A stretch of 64,000 nt of DNA from Axinella damicornis. Its lineage: Eukaryota > Porifera > Demospongiae > Axinellida > Axinellidae. Numbering within the stretch: position 1 is the stretch's first letter; each line of letters begins with the position of its first letter. Below, piece after piece: positions 1 through 14,500 of this stretch. The notes under the pieces are model-generated. The model was given only the letters and a program-made list of their open reading frames with translations. It was not told where the DNA came from and did not search any database. Made by a program: the position numbers and the translations under genes. The stretch is from contig OZ007506.1 in NCBI GenBank assembly GCA_963931865.1, positions 21,126,100 through 21,190,099 on the forward strand, written 5' to 3'.

Positions 1-225
1 GGGGGTCCACAGGGGTACAAGCTTAAGGGGACCCACAGCGGTACAAGGGGGTCCACAGTGGTACAAGGGGACCCACAGCGGTACAAGGGGGTCCACAGGG
101 GTACAAAGGGATCCACAGGGGTACAAGGGGATCCACAGCGGTACAAGGGGGTCTACAGCGGTACAAGGGGATCCACAGCGGTACAAGGGGGTTCACAGCA
201 GTACAAGGGGATCCACAGTGGTATA
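1..225. repeat. Minisatellite, about 20-bp unit
   Basis: About ten head-to-tail copies of a G-rich unit of roughly 20-22 bp (core GGGGATCCACAGCGGTACAA, with ACC/GTC variants) run from the left window edge to about position 225. All six frames read as repetitive peptides, so I do not treat the long ORFs here as genes. The array lies 3' of the CSTF2 stop codon and may continue beyond the window. Confidence 0.85.
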
Positions 226-479
226 CTGGCTCGGGGTATGCACCGGGAATCTGGGATTGAGCTGTCACAAGCAAGCATACCTCAGTATAATGCACAGAGA
301 TCTACAACAGCCATACATGTTCCAAGACCATAAAATATTCCTTTTATGGCCTGGCATGGGAATGAATGAACAGAACAACTTCACTAATTACGTTCCTGAT
401 CGAGTGTACAATTCCATGAACCTGAGTGTTGGTATCAGTAGTCAGTACATTATAGTGACCAGGCTGTCAGTGGGAGGAG

Positions 480-2473
480 TTAGTGGGTGGAGCTCCTGGC
501 GATCTGCTCCTTCAGCTTCAGAATGCTGTTGCGTTGCTCAGGTGGCAGCAGCTGGATTTGATCGTCGGTCAAACTCAACACCTGCATTATCAGTGCCGCC
601 TGTACAGTGTATGCATTTGTAGATACATTCAGGAGTTAGTACTAGTAGTATAGTACACTGTACATTACATCATACTTCATGAATACAGTTACACCATCAT
701 CATTACATCATCATTACATCACACCTGATCCTCTGGAGACATTCCCTCCAGAGGATGGAGCAGGGAGGTCTGCGATCATCATTACATGAATACTGTTACA
801 CCATTATCATTACATCATCATTACATCACACCTGATCCTCCGGAGACATTCCCCCAGGGGATGGAGCAGGAGGTCTGCATGCGATCATTACATGAATACT
901 GTTACACCATTATCATTACATCATCATTACATCACACCTTCTCCTGATCCTCTGGAGACATTCCCCCAGGGGATGGAGCAGGAGGTCTGCGATGACCCCC
1001 TGGATCAGGGTGGCCCCTGGGGGGCGGGCCACCGTAGTGTGGAGGCCCCTGCAAGAGAAAGAGGAGTACTTCTATAATTGCAACTGTGACACTAATCATG
1101 TACCTAACAAGCGGATGTATCATACCTGCGGTGGACCTGGTGGGCCAGGGGGACGGTCCTGTAGATGGCAAAATACAAAGTAAAATGATAATGCATCCTG
1201 TGCATGACTCCCTCTCATTCTCCACCTCCTCTTCGCTTGGAATGTGCAATGAAAAATACCGAGATTACAGAGCTAGACAGAGTGTGATGGGTCTGAGGTC
1301 CGTATACTAGTGCTGATTGCTTCATACACTAGCTCCCCCCCCCCCCCCCCCCCCCCCCCCCTCACCCCTCTTCCCCCCCCCCCCCCCCCCCCTCACCCCT
1401 CTTCCCCCCCCCTCACCCCCCCCCCCCCCCCCCCTCACCCCCCCCCCCCCCCCCCCCTCACCCCCCCCCCCCCCCCCCCCCTCACCCCCCCCCCCCCCCC
1501 CCCCCCCCCTCACCCCCCCCCCCCCCCCCCCCCCCCCCCTCCCTCCCCCTCCTCCCTCCCCCCTTCTCTCCCTCTCCCCCTCATTCACCCACCCACTCAG
1601 TGCACTCACAGGGACACAACTGCCTGTATGATTCAACTGCTAGACACTATGCGCAATGTGTTTACCCTCATGTGTGGTGGTGGTCCATAGTGCTCAGCGG
1701 GAGGCTTGGGACCACCGAACCTCTCACCCCTGGGGGGACCTCTGTAAGGGGGCTCCCCCCTTCCTGGTGGGTGTGGGGGGTGAGAGGAGGGGGGAGGCCG
1801 CTGTTCGGAGGGCTGATGGAGTGAGGGACCCCGTGGCACTCGATGGAGGAGGTCTTGTGCTGTCTCTAAGTCAACAATACGCATCACCACCTGTACAAAT
1901 TAGACGAGAAGGAGCTTACTCTACTACTTGATGCAATCACCGAACCTTGACCCCGCCCACCCACCTGTGCCTGGAGCAGTGCGTATGCCAGCTGCGGATT
2001 GTGCAGCAGCAGCTGCCGCGCCTCCTGTGGGTTGTGCTGCATGAACCACTTCATCTGCTTCATCAGCTCAAACATCTGCTCAGGGGGCAGGCTCGCCACG
2101 GCCTTCGTGATCACCTCCGGGGCATTCTCTGGTGGGATGGGGGGGCCATGGAGGGGGGGCTGCGGGGGTGGGGACAAGCAGTGAAGAATATTCCTGCATC
2201 TCCAGCTTAGGTACTTAGGGGTGTGATATAGGCAGTTGCCAAGAGAGGATAAAATTCTGGAACCATATGGGCAAGCAGCAAGAGCGCATAAGTAGGTCAC
2301 GGGGGGTGCGATCTACTTATGCGCTCTTGGCAAGCAGTAAAGAATAATTCCTTCATTTGTCTCGATGTGTAGGCAGTGAATTGGTTGCTAAGAGAGCAAG
2401 TGATCACATGCAGGGGTACCAGTGTGTACCGTGCGGTAGTATACAATACACATCATCAACATATTAAGATTTT

Positions 2474-2504
<31 letters not shown>

Positions 2505-5500
2505 AGTGACGGAAGTGGGATGTTCGTGGGGTGGGACTAGACTAGTGACGCACGACCTTCGTACTTCAATTTACTGAACCTCAACTTGCAGTGGACGCAA
2601 TCGAGGAGCAACAGCCGAAGCGGATGCAATCGGGGAGTAGCAGCTGAAGCAGACACAAGTGGCGAGCAGCAGCTGAAGCGGACACAAACGAGGAACAGCA
2701 GTTGAAGCGGATCAATGCAATCGGCGAGCAGCAGCTGCAATCGGCGAACAGCAGCAGCTCTGATGGAGAGCTGTCCGGCGCCGAATTACACATGTAGGCG
2801 AACAAGGGGGAAGTAGCTGAGCGAGCGAAGCGAGCTCAGCTACTTGTAACAATGAATTATACAGCAGTGTGCAGTAGCATAGCAGTGTGCAGTAGTATAC
2901 AGCAGTGCGCAGTAGTATGCAGTAGTATACAGTAGTAGTGTGCAGTACTATACACCAGTGTGCAGTAGTATACCACAAGCATATGAAAACCTGCTGTACC
3001 TCCTGAAGCCCATGGGGTACAAGTCGTATCATGTGTCCACTACGTATGCAGTCCCACCCCACCCTTCACCATAAGCAGCTATGACAGAACTAAGAGAATG
3101 TAACGGGCTACTAGATCGGATTACCATAGCAACCAATACTCAGCTAAGTGTGTAATAGAAAGAGCATGCACACATATCATGTCTAGGCCACACCCATGCC
3201 ACCTGGCTCAGCAGAGCCAGAGGTTTGGTCGTGAAGGACAGTGCAAGAGCTAGCCTCGTTCCAGGATGAGTGGGAGGAGAGAAAGCCTCCTCCCAGGCTC
3301 CCACGCGGCCTGGTGTGGAGGGCAGGAAACATTTACAGAGCACACTTTGTGTTACCATGCAGCAAAGTGAACATGCACCTGTGATTACGTAAGGCAATGT
3401 GTGACAATGGGAAGTGCCTGTAGCGCATTGTGATAAGTGCATCCAGTCACCCTAGACAAAGCGTTGTGCCAAATGCACCAGAATTTGCCTCCCAGAAAAA
3501 CAAGTTAGAGCAATGCCACTTATGGCATACCGGGGGCCCAGGACCAGCATGAAAACCTGTACTGGATCGGAGATGTGGCATTCCTGGGTTGAACTGAACC
3601 TGTGTCTAATGGTCACCATCCATTGACATGATCAATCACACTCTTCAACATAAATAACTACTTTACAAACAGCCGGTGTTTACACAGTATTTCAATAAGT
3701 ATTACGTCAGTAAATTTTGGCTGAAAGCCTGCATCATAGGTTTCCGGGGAATACTGGCCTTGGGCCAACAATTTTGTGTCATTTCTTGGAGTTGCTTCTT
3801 TCATTCCACAGTCAGTGTGACCCCACTGAAGGAGTATCTGGTATAATAACATTCTCAGAACAATAAACTTACCATAAACACACACAAAGCCAGGTTCTCA
3901 TTACAGTTCCCAATACACCTTACTAAGAATTCACCTGAGAGCATCCGTACAATAGCACTACAATTTGACCATAAAACAAAGATAAGGTTCTTATTACAGT
4001 TGCCCTACAACCAGGGAGAGCCTTGATTTGTCACTCCTTCAGGTATTGTTCCTGGCAAACTAATCAACTGGACAACAACAGACAAACATATGAGGGCGTC
4101 TTTATTCGCTGGACTGGACTGGACTGGAGTGGACTGGACTCACCCAAAAATCTCTAAAATGCCTTTTTCAGTGTAGGACAGAAGCTAAGCATACTTATTC
4201 ATTCACTAAAGTTGCTTGCATAGCCTGCTTTCGTGTCTTTCTTCGAGTCGGTAGAAGTCAAAGGTCACGTGCATATTTAATAAGCTTCAATGAAAAGATT
4301 AGAAGAGCATTTGTTTACTGCAGAAATCGAACTCCAGCCTTTTGCTGAAGCATAAATAAATATCCCTCTATCATCCACGACTAGACTGCAGCTCATTGCT
4401 GAAGCTCATTAAATATGCATGTGACCTGTGACCTCTACCGACTCGAGCAAAGACGCGAAAGCAGGCTGTGCAAGCAACTTTAGTGACTGAATAAGTATGC
4501 TTAGCTTCTGTCCTACACTGAAAAAGGCATTTTACAGATTTTTAGGTGAGTCCAGTCCAGTCCAGTCCAGTCCACTCCAGTCCAGTGAATAAAGACGCCC
4601 AACATATGAACTGGTTGTTGCTAAGGATTCCCAATACACTTCACTAGAAACCAGGCATGTTCTTGGGTGGTTTCTGATTAGGTTTATAGGAATATCTGAT
4701 ATAGCATTCTGAGAACAATTTGATATGGATTCCAGTTCTGATTACACAACATTGAACATGCTTTGACTTGTTGCAAACATCTCTGTCCTTGGTGGAGTAC
4801 CACTAGCCTCGTACCCAGGCCCACACGCGTTCCATGTGTGGGCCTGGGAACGAGGCTAGAGTACCACAGATGCACACAGTACTGGGTGTTCTAGGGTGGT
4901 TCCCGGCCTCAAGTATCACTATGAAGCCATCCCAAGAATATCTAACATTCTGAGAACAACAACTTGACCACGAAAGTCTGTTTTTGCCAAATCCAATACA
5001 GCTGCCTCATAACAGTCCAGCAATATCAAACAAGGCACTCTCTGTCACATCACCTCACTCATTCCACTCATTGGGTGAGGCATGTACACGTTGCTAGAAA
5101 GCTAGCTATGTTCTCAGGTGACCGCCTGCATCCAGTTGCTGACTGCTTGCAGCCAGAGGGCAGCTGCTTGCAACCAGAGGCCGAGGCTACAGCTTGCAAC
5201 GCGAGAGAAGCGCCTAGCTCAATAGACCAGTTTTTTCATCCATAGCAGCAGAATGAATGCTAATCCACAGGCTCAGCCGTGCATGCACTAGCCTCGTACC
5301 CAGGCCCTGCCCCACCCGAAAAAGAAAGGTGGGGCGGGCGGGCGGGCGGGGCCTGGGTACGAGGCTGTGCATGCACACGCTTCTAGTCACCTGTGAAATG
5401 AATAGCCTGTAGGTGACCCTGACAACAAGGCTAGCAGCCTGTAGGTGACCCTGACAACAAGGCTACTGCTCACTAACCACACACTACTGTAGTGCCCCTT

Positions 5501-8500
5501 TTGGGGGACACCTGTTCACTGCTGAGAAGCTACAGACAGCTGGGAGGCAGGTAAGTTACAGACAGCTGGGAGGCAGGTAAGTTACAGACAGCTGGCAGGT
5601 ACACTCAAACACGTTTGTACCTTGACGACTACCAATTAGAGGTCAGGTCTTCTGTACGTACTTTATGAAGACCAGCTACTTTATGAAGACCAGCGCAGTA
5701 GAAACATCTGTACTATTAATGGAGCAGAAAAATTGCTGATTGTGAGAGTATTGCATGAGATTGTAATGTGCTCATCAGGTTTCACATACACCTCTACACA
5801 AACAAAAAACGCATGTGGTATCAACCTGAAACACAATCCTTGTCAGTATAGTAAACGAAGCATAACTCCACTGTCCTAAACAGTATGGTTGTGATGTGCA
5901 TCATCAGGTTCATAATAAATGAAGCATAGATCTCTGCTGTCTAATTCTGTAGTATTGCATGGATTGCACTACCAGTGAGTTGCACTACATTTATACCAGA
6001 AGTGATTATTGATTGAGCAATATTCAGATGGCATGCGGATCACTAACTGATTGACCATCTTCAATACAGCTTTTCTTTTTCTGTTTGAAGCTCCAAAATA
6101 GCTCATGGAATGGATCCTTCTATATGCGTCGACCGCAGCGCGTCTCGTTTTCCACTGCCCTGCAGGAGCCCAGCAGGCAATGAGTTACAAAACTGACTGC
6201 AACCGCAATAATAAGTATTGTACTGCTGGATAAAATTTGATGGTATCAGAAAGGTTTCTTACAAGATTACAGACATACATGTACCAGTAAATTATAGGCT
6301 ACTGTGCAAACTAAACTTGCTGAATAAGTCACTCCAGTGGTCATTGCGATAATAACTCGCAGGTGGAAGTTCTGAGATGGAAATCAACTGACAGATCGTC
6401 ATGTGAGCTTATGGTTGCTCTTTTAGCACTTGTTGAACTGATGTAATTTGTACTCCTCCTCCTCCTCCTCTGTCTTTCGTGTCTTGCTGACCATATCTTT
6501 GGAACAAAGAGAAACACTTTGCAGAGGAATGGAATCGCAAAGTAGGGGATCACATTGAAGACATAGGCAGCTTCAGCAAGGAGGAGAAAATTGGCCAATA
6601 CAATGGTGTACGGGAGCCAGACACACAGGCAGATCGTTGTTGAAACTACAAAGGCATTCACTTGCTTAGTGTCCTTAAAGCAATCCAAGTGTATCTTCCG
6701 TGTGAGAGTGGCAAGCACAGCTACACCCACAACAGTGCATCCATTCACTCCATACAGTATGACCGATAGCCAAACAAACAGGTGGTCACTTACACAAAAT
6801 ATGTCTACTCTGTAGTAAGGTGGGTCACTCGTTGGGACAAGGGATGGTGGAGCTTTACCAGTAACAATGGGGTCCAGTACAGACCACAATGTCAGTAGGA
6901 CGACGGTAACAGATACGGGAATGAAAGTCATTCCAACCATCGCTTGATCAGACCAAAATATCCCAGGCTTTTCAAACACATTGAAGAAGATTCGATATAT
7001 TCTGAGCAGTCTCATGAAGAGGGCTGAATAAATCAGCTGCACTCCTGTAGCACAAAACCACATCTGTGCCAGACACAGGGAACCAAAATGCTCTGCACTA
7101 ATTTCAGCTGCACCTGCTAATAAACATCCTATGTAGAGCATGTAGCAGCCAACAAATACGAGGAGACTCAGGTAAGGACTGGCGGCTCTAATCGATGGTT
7201 TGTTCCAGTAGTAGATGAAGAGAACCAGGACGACTGTAGTGAAGACAAGCAATGCCACAGTACAGATATATGTTACAATAGAGAAAGCTACAGGAAGTGT
7301 AAATGGAATTACTTCAAAGTCGTCACTTGGAACCTCTAGCGGCAAGTAGACCGTTACATTGTCAGTGAGTGGGTTGTAGTGACCAGCATGTATCACTCTC
7401 CCCTCTCTCACATGATATATATCCACTTCAGTCACCACCTCCCTCTTTTCATTAAATGTAACGTCCCCCAGTGTGCCAGAGAAACGCACAGTTTTCAGAT
7501 TTGGTTCCACTAGCGCAGTCACATTGCTCTTGTCTAATCCAGGTCCGTAGCTCTCAGACATTGAACTGTTTAATGCCAGTGCAAAAGCCCAGATGGAATC
7601 ATGCAGAGCATTAGCATGTTGGTTCTCCTGTGTCCCTATATGGTCCTGCAGTTCCATGAGATATTCACCATATGTCTGTCCTGAAACCAAGGTTGTGTTG
7701 GGGTCGGGTTGATGCCTATACTGCAGCAAGAACACACCTTCAAGAGCTCTTAACATTGTTTCATTGCTACATTTGTCCGTACTGTCCATCAGGTCTTCAA
7801 AACTATGATCGTGAAATACCCACACAAATTCAGGCCAGTGAAGGTCCTTTTGATATGATTCACACAGTAGCTCTCGGGCTTCAGATGCCGTTACTGATGC
7901 ATATACTATTCTTGCTGCCTTAGGGAGGAGGTTCTGAACGGGAAAAGTAGCAAATGTAAAGGAGACATCTCCCAAAAACACAAGTTCAAATTCAGCTCTT
8001 GTCTCAACTTTTGTCACAAAATTATCTGCAGTTGTTGTGTGTTGGATCAGGATGGTGTCTCGGACCATACTGATTCTCCTCCACTGGAAGGTGGTCATCA
8101 AGGCCAGAACAGCATCATTGTAGACCTCTGAAGAAGGAATCATTCGGTAGAGTCGTGGGTACTCTTCTTCACTGTGGAATACCGGAGAAGCTGCTCCTGC
8201 TGAAATCTGGAGGAGATCTATTTCTGGCCTCCCAGCGAGTGGGGAGATGGCTTGGGTGACAGTGGAACACACCAACCCCACCACCCCAACAATGTTCAAG
8301 TCTCCACTCGTCACGTGTCTTACAAAGTTCACTGGTGCTTCTGTTACCAGACTCTGATCACACGTCTCTGCATTTGCTGGGACCAGCTCCAGGTTATAGC
8401 CAGGAAGGACGTCATTTCTCACATTTATCCTCTCTACTGCCAGTTGTGCTGCTGATATCAACTCCTCACCTCTGTTGCAGGATGGCTGGGGGGATGATTG

Positions 8501-11500
8501 TCCTGGTGTCATCGGTACCAGGGCCAGCAGATGGAGGGTTGGAACTTCAGCAAAGACAACATTTGTAGCTCCCGGATAGTTCAAACCCAGTACTAATACT
8601 GTAATCACTAACGAGACTTCCATTGCTGCACGGCTGAGTTGTAGCTAGCAACCTATAGCTAGCTAGCTACTAGTATACTACACAAAAGGTTTTACCGCCG
8701 CACTTACTAGTACATTGAGCCGGCCTCGAAGCGAATCAGAATGACACTAGATCTGCCGCAGCTGTCACAATTACAACTAGGATTTGAAGGCAGTTGATAT
8801 AGGAGACCTTCAGGAAGAGCGTAGCGAGGCACTTGATGACGGCGATGGATATAGTAGACCTATGCATTATCCATGATGACGAAGTCCTAATGAGTTGTAC
8901 TTTACTTGATCAGATTTTCGTGACAACACGCACGTATGCGTACACGTACACGTGGGTGTCGCTGATGTCATGGTTGGCTAGGTACGTACGTACGTACGTA
9001 AGCTAGGCTAGCGGCTATGCTAGCTATAGGCTGTGTAGCCTCCTTCCCAGGCCTTCTTCCCCCGCGTTAGTACTGCAAGCGACAAACGCTGGGATGAGAA
9101 GGACTGGGAACGAGCCTATAGCTAGCTAGGCTGTGTACGTGTACGTGTACGTCAAGGATCGACCACGCACCGTACCGCACCGATCGACCACGCAAGACAA
9201 GTGTTCATCGTAGACCAACTCCGCACGTATCGCAACTCTCTCCTGCTCCAGCCTGGTCCTATAGCTATAGCCCAACTTCGGATGCTCCCCTAGAAAGGAG
9301 GTTAGCTAGCTAGCTAGCTAGCTACAAAGACAAAGAAGAAGAAGAAGAAGAAGAAGGAGTTTGGTGGGCGGGATCGGGACTAAATTCGACTGTACCTCGC
9401 GCGCGACGTTTTAGCCTCGTTCTTTCTACATCTCCAGTCTTGCAGTAGCTACTGGAGTTGTAGAGTTGCCAAATATTGTGCTGCAAAAGAAACGGCAATT
9501 GTAGCTAGCTAGCTGATTATTGACCTCAAATTAAAGTTGCCAAAAACAGCAAATGAACATAGCTCCATTTGTTAAACGGTACAGCGGTCCTTCCTGACAT
9601 GGGGTTCAACTCTTCCTGAAACGCACACCCATTCCCCCAAATATAAAAAAACAAAGCCAGCCTGGCTTTCTTCATCATCGAACTGCTGTTTTTGCTGACT
9701 GAGGTTCCAGGACCACCAGAATCCTAGGCATTGCGCATCTTTAGGATCCATGCAGGCGCTGTTGCTCATATTGGATGTATCACTTGCAGCTTGATAGACT
9801 CTTTGGTGGAGGTCACTGTTCTGATGTCATCTGCATGAGAGAATTGATCGTTGTCATTCATTCACTCTTTCGTTGCAGAAAGGTGACAAAGACCTTCCCT
9901 TCCATCCCACCCTGCTTATATTATTATCAGGATTGCATGCAATTGAGAGCAATTCCAGACAGCAGGAGCCAGATAGACTCCGCTGTGTTTGTGATCCATT
10001 AACGACAACCAGTTAAAGGTCTGACGTATTCTGTGTGCCCTGATGAAAAGAAACACAGTCAGTTATGTAGTTGAAATAAGCAATGGCATGTTGTCTAGTG
10101 AACTTAATAATTGATCAATCCATACACATTGATAACATTGTGGCAATTAACACAGTGGAGCTGTGTATGTCTGTGTATTAAAACTTGAGGTGAGATGGTG
10201 ACAGGCTGACACTCAAAATTTGTTGGCAAGTGTGTAGTTATCATGGCAGTGGTGGCTTTGGTATGCGTCGTCTATTCTTAGGTGACCTGCGTGTTTCGTG
10301 CCTTGCTGACAAAATCTTTGGAACAAAGAGGAACAGTTTGCAGAGGAATGGAATTAACAAGCAGGGGATGCCATTGGCGATGTAGGCAACTACAGGAATT
10401 CTAATGAAATTGGCAAACACAATGGTGTATGGGAGCCAGACAAACAGGCAGATTGTTGTTGATAATACGAAAGCATTCACTTGTTTAGTGTCCTTAAAGC
10501 AATCCAAGTGGACTTTCCTTGTGAGAGTGGCAAGAACTGCTACAGCCGTCATTGTGAGTCCACTCACTGCATAGAGTATTAGCAACCAAACAATGAGATG
10601 GTCACTCCGGCAGAATATGTCTACTCTGTAGTAAGGTGGGTCATTCGTTGGGACAAGGGTTGGTGGAGTATAAGCAGCAATGATGGGGTCCAGTACAGAC
10701 CACAATGTCAGTAGGACGATGGCAACAGATACGGGAATGAAAGTCATTCCAACCATAGCTTGATCAGACCAAATCATCCCAGGCTTTTCAAATATATAGA
10801 AGAAGATTCGATATATTCTGAGCAGTCTCAAGAAGAGGGCTGAGTATATCAGCTGCACTCCTGTCGCCCAAAACCACACCTGTGCCAGACACAGGGAACC
10901 AAAACGTTCTGCACTACTTTCAGCAGCACCTGCTAATAAACACACTATGTAGAGCATGTAGCAGCCTACGAGTATGAGGAGACTCAGGTAAGGACTGGAG
11001 GCTCTAATCGATGGTTTGTTCCAGTAGTAGATGAAGAGAACCAGGACGACTGTAGTAAAGACAACTAATGCCACAGTACAGATATATGTTACGATAGAGA
11101 ATGCTATATGAAGCCTAACCGTTATGACTTCAAAGTCGTCACTTGGAACCTCTAGCGGCAAGTAGACCGTTACATTGTCAGTGAGTGGGTCGTAGTGGCC
11201 AGCATGTATCACTCTCCCCTCTCTCACATGAAAAATATCCACTTCAGTCACCACCTCCCTCTTCTTATTAAATGTAACGTCCCCCAGTGTGCCAGAGAAA
11301 CGCACAGTCTTCAGATTTGGTTCCACTAGCGCAGTCACATTGCTCTTGTCTAATCCAGGTCCGTAGCTCTCAGATATTGAACTGTTTAATGCCAGTGCAA
11401 AAGCCGAGATGGAATCATGCAGAGCATTAGCATGTTGGTTCTCCTGTGTCCCTATATGGTCCTGCAGTTCCATGAGATATTCACCGTATGTCTGCCTTAA

Positions 11501-14500
11501 ACCAAGGTTGTGTTGGGGTCGGGTTGATGCCTATACTGCAGCAAGAACACACCTTCAAGTGCTCTTAACATCGTTTCATTGCTGCATTTTTCCGTACTGC
11601 CCTGCAGGTCTTCAAAACTAAGATCATGAAATAGCCACACAAATTCAGGCCAGAGAAGGTCCTTTTGATATGATTCACACAGTAGCTCACGGGCTTCAGA
11701 TGCCGTTACTGATGCATATACTATTCTTGCTGCCTTTGGGAGGAGGTTCTGAATGGGAAAAGTAAAGGAGACATCTCCCAAAAACACAAGTTCAAATTCA
11801 GCTCTTGTCTCAACTTTTGCCACAAAATTATCTGCAGTTGTTGTGTGTTGGATCAGGATGCTGTCTCGGACCATACTGATTCTCCTCCATTGGAAGGTGG
11901 TCATCAAGGCCAGAACAGCATCATTGTAGACTTCTGAAGGAGGAATCATTCGGTAGAGTCGTGGGTACTCTTCTTCACTGTGGAATACCGGAGAAGCTGC
12001 TCCTGCTGAAATCTGGAGGAGATCTATTCCCGGCCTCCCAGCGAGTGGGGAGACGGCTTGGGTGACTGTGGAACACATCAACCCCACCACTCCGACAATG
12101 TTCAAGTCTCCACTCGTCACGTGTCTTACAAAGTTCACTGGTGCTTCTGTTACCAGACTCTGATCACACGTCTCTGCATTTGCTGGGACCAGCTCCAGAT
12201 TATAGCCAGGAAGGACGTCATTTCTCACATTTATCCTCTCCACTGCCAGTTGTGCTGCTGATATCAACTCCTCTCCTCTGTTGCAGGATGGCTGGGGGGA
12301 TGATTGTCCTGGTGTCATTGGTACCAGGGCCAGCAGATGGAGGGTTGGAACTTCAGCAAATACAACATTTGTAGCTCCCGGATAGTTCACACCCAGTACT
12401 AATACCGTAATCATTAACAAGACTTCCATTGCTATGCAGCTGGATACATAGGATAGGATTATACGTTTACCAATTTAACAAGCTATAAGCTGTAAATGTT
12501 ATAGTCAACTACCTAGCTTGAAGGCAAAATGGGTTTATGTTTCACTGCAAGGCATTGAGAAACCTGTCAGCTAGTATCTACTTGTGGAAATGCTTACCAC
12601 ATAGTGCTTCAGTGTTCATAGGAAGCTAGGCTACAGACACATGACACTAAGGTGAGCTACCGTTCAATTAGCTGTTCACAATAGCTTTCCTCTTCCTGTT
12701 CTTATGTCTGTGTTCATATTAGCCTGTCACATAACCTCATTCAGGTTCAGAGCTTGGGAACGAGGCTGGCTGTCACAAGGGGCATACTCAGTATAGCACG
12801 ATACACAGCAGCAATTCTGGTGACAAGCCTCACCCGAAGGGTGCAGACAGCATGGCCGCATCTCGGCCTAGCCTGGTGCCCGCAGACTGGACCCCCTAGT
12901 TGCCTGGTGCCCACGGACCCCACTAGCTGCCTGGTACCCCCAGACCCCGCTAGCTGCCTGGTGCTCACGGACCCCCTATTAGTTGCATGGTGTCTTAGCT
13001 GCCTGGTACCCCCCCCCCAAGCTGCCTGCAATCTAGTTGGTTGATTTAACCAAGATAGTAGTTGCAAATTGAAGTATTTCTGCTATGTTATGCTCAGTTG
13101 CCTGTCCTACAAGGGAGTAGCCCAAACTTATTACATGTGTGAGTAGATATTGCATTAGGTTAACAAAAGCATATCAAGCATGAAATATACAAGTAGTGTT
13201 CTGGTACACTAGTCTTTGTATTGACTCATAATTATGCTATGGAGCACCTACTTTTATGAAGTGATCAATAACTGTAGAATAAGACATTGTGGCAATTATA
13301 GGCTGCAGAAAGACAGTACATTCCAGAGGGAGTTTTCACCTGTAATTGTCATGGAGATGGGCGGCGGTTATCAACCGATAGACTGTTAGTTGAAAAATTT
13401 CTAGATTTCACATCTACCACCCGAGTAACATGCTTTCGATTCCTACTCCTCTTCCGTTTTTCGTGTCTTGCTGACCATATCTTTGGAACAAAGAGAAACA
13501 CTGTGCAGAGGAATGGAATTGCAAAGTAGGGGATCACATTGAAGACGTAGGCAGCTTCAGCAAGGAGGAGGAAATTGGCAAACACAATGGTGTACGGGAG
13601 CCAGACACACAGGCAGATCGCTGTTGAAAATACGAAAGCATTCACTTGCTTAGTGTCCTTAAAGCAATCCAAGTGAACTGTCCTTGTGAGAGTTGCAAGA
13701 ACTGCTACTGCCGTAATTGTCAATCCATTCACTCCATACAGTATGACAGAAAACCAAACAAAAATGTGTTCACTGTCACAAAATATGTGTACTCTGTAGT
13801 AAGGTGGGTCACCTGTCGGGACAAGGGTTGGTGGAGCATAAGCAGTAATGATGGGGTCCAGTATAGACCACAATGTCAGTAGGACGACGGTAACAGATAC
13901 GGGAATGAAAGTCATTCCAACCATCGCTTGATCAGACCAAATCTTCCCAGGCTTTTCAAATACATTGAAGAACATTCGGCATATTCTGAGCAGTCTCAAG
14001 AAGAGAGCCGAGTATATCAGCTGCACTCCTGTTGCACTAAACCACACCTGTGCCAGACACAGGGAACCAAAACGTTCTGCACTAATTTCAGCTGCACCTG
14101 CTAATAAACATACTATGTAGAGCATGTAGCAGCCTACGAGTATGAGGAGACTCAGGTAAGGACTGGAGGCTCTAATCGATGGTTTGTTCCAGTAGTAGAT
14201 GAAGAGAACCAGGACAACTGTAGTGAAGACAATTAATGCTACAGTACAGATACACGTTACGATAGAGAAAGTCATATGAAGCCTAACCGTAATGACTTCA
14301 AAGTCGTCACTTGGAACCTCTAGCGGCAAGTAGACTGTTAAATTGTCAGTGAGTGGGTCGTAGTGACCAGCATGTATCACTCTCCCCTCTCTCACATGAT
14401 AAATATCTACTTCAGTCACCACCTCCCTCTTCTCATTAAACGTAACGTCCCCCAGTGTGCCAGAGAAATGCACAGTCTTCAGAATTGGTTCCACCAGCGT

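Noticed and set aside
1..225. CRISPR-like array at the left edge
   Set aside because: Head-to-tail units without unique spacers, and the context is a eukaryotic genome; it is a minisatellite.
1310..1690. Long polyproline ORFs on + and polyglycine ORFs on - over the poly-C tract
   Set aside because: Pure low-complexity composition in a CSTF2 intron; no splice or domain support.
3140..3442. Minus-strand 100-aa ORF
   Set aside because: Spans a partial palindromic repeat and has no recognisable features.
9572..10002. Small ORFs between receptor copies 1 and 2
   Set aside because: Not conserved in the equivalent duplicated flank at 17.5-17.9 kb, so not under coding constraint.
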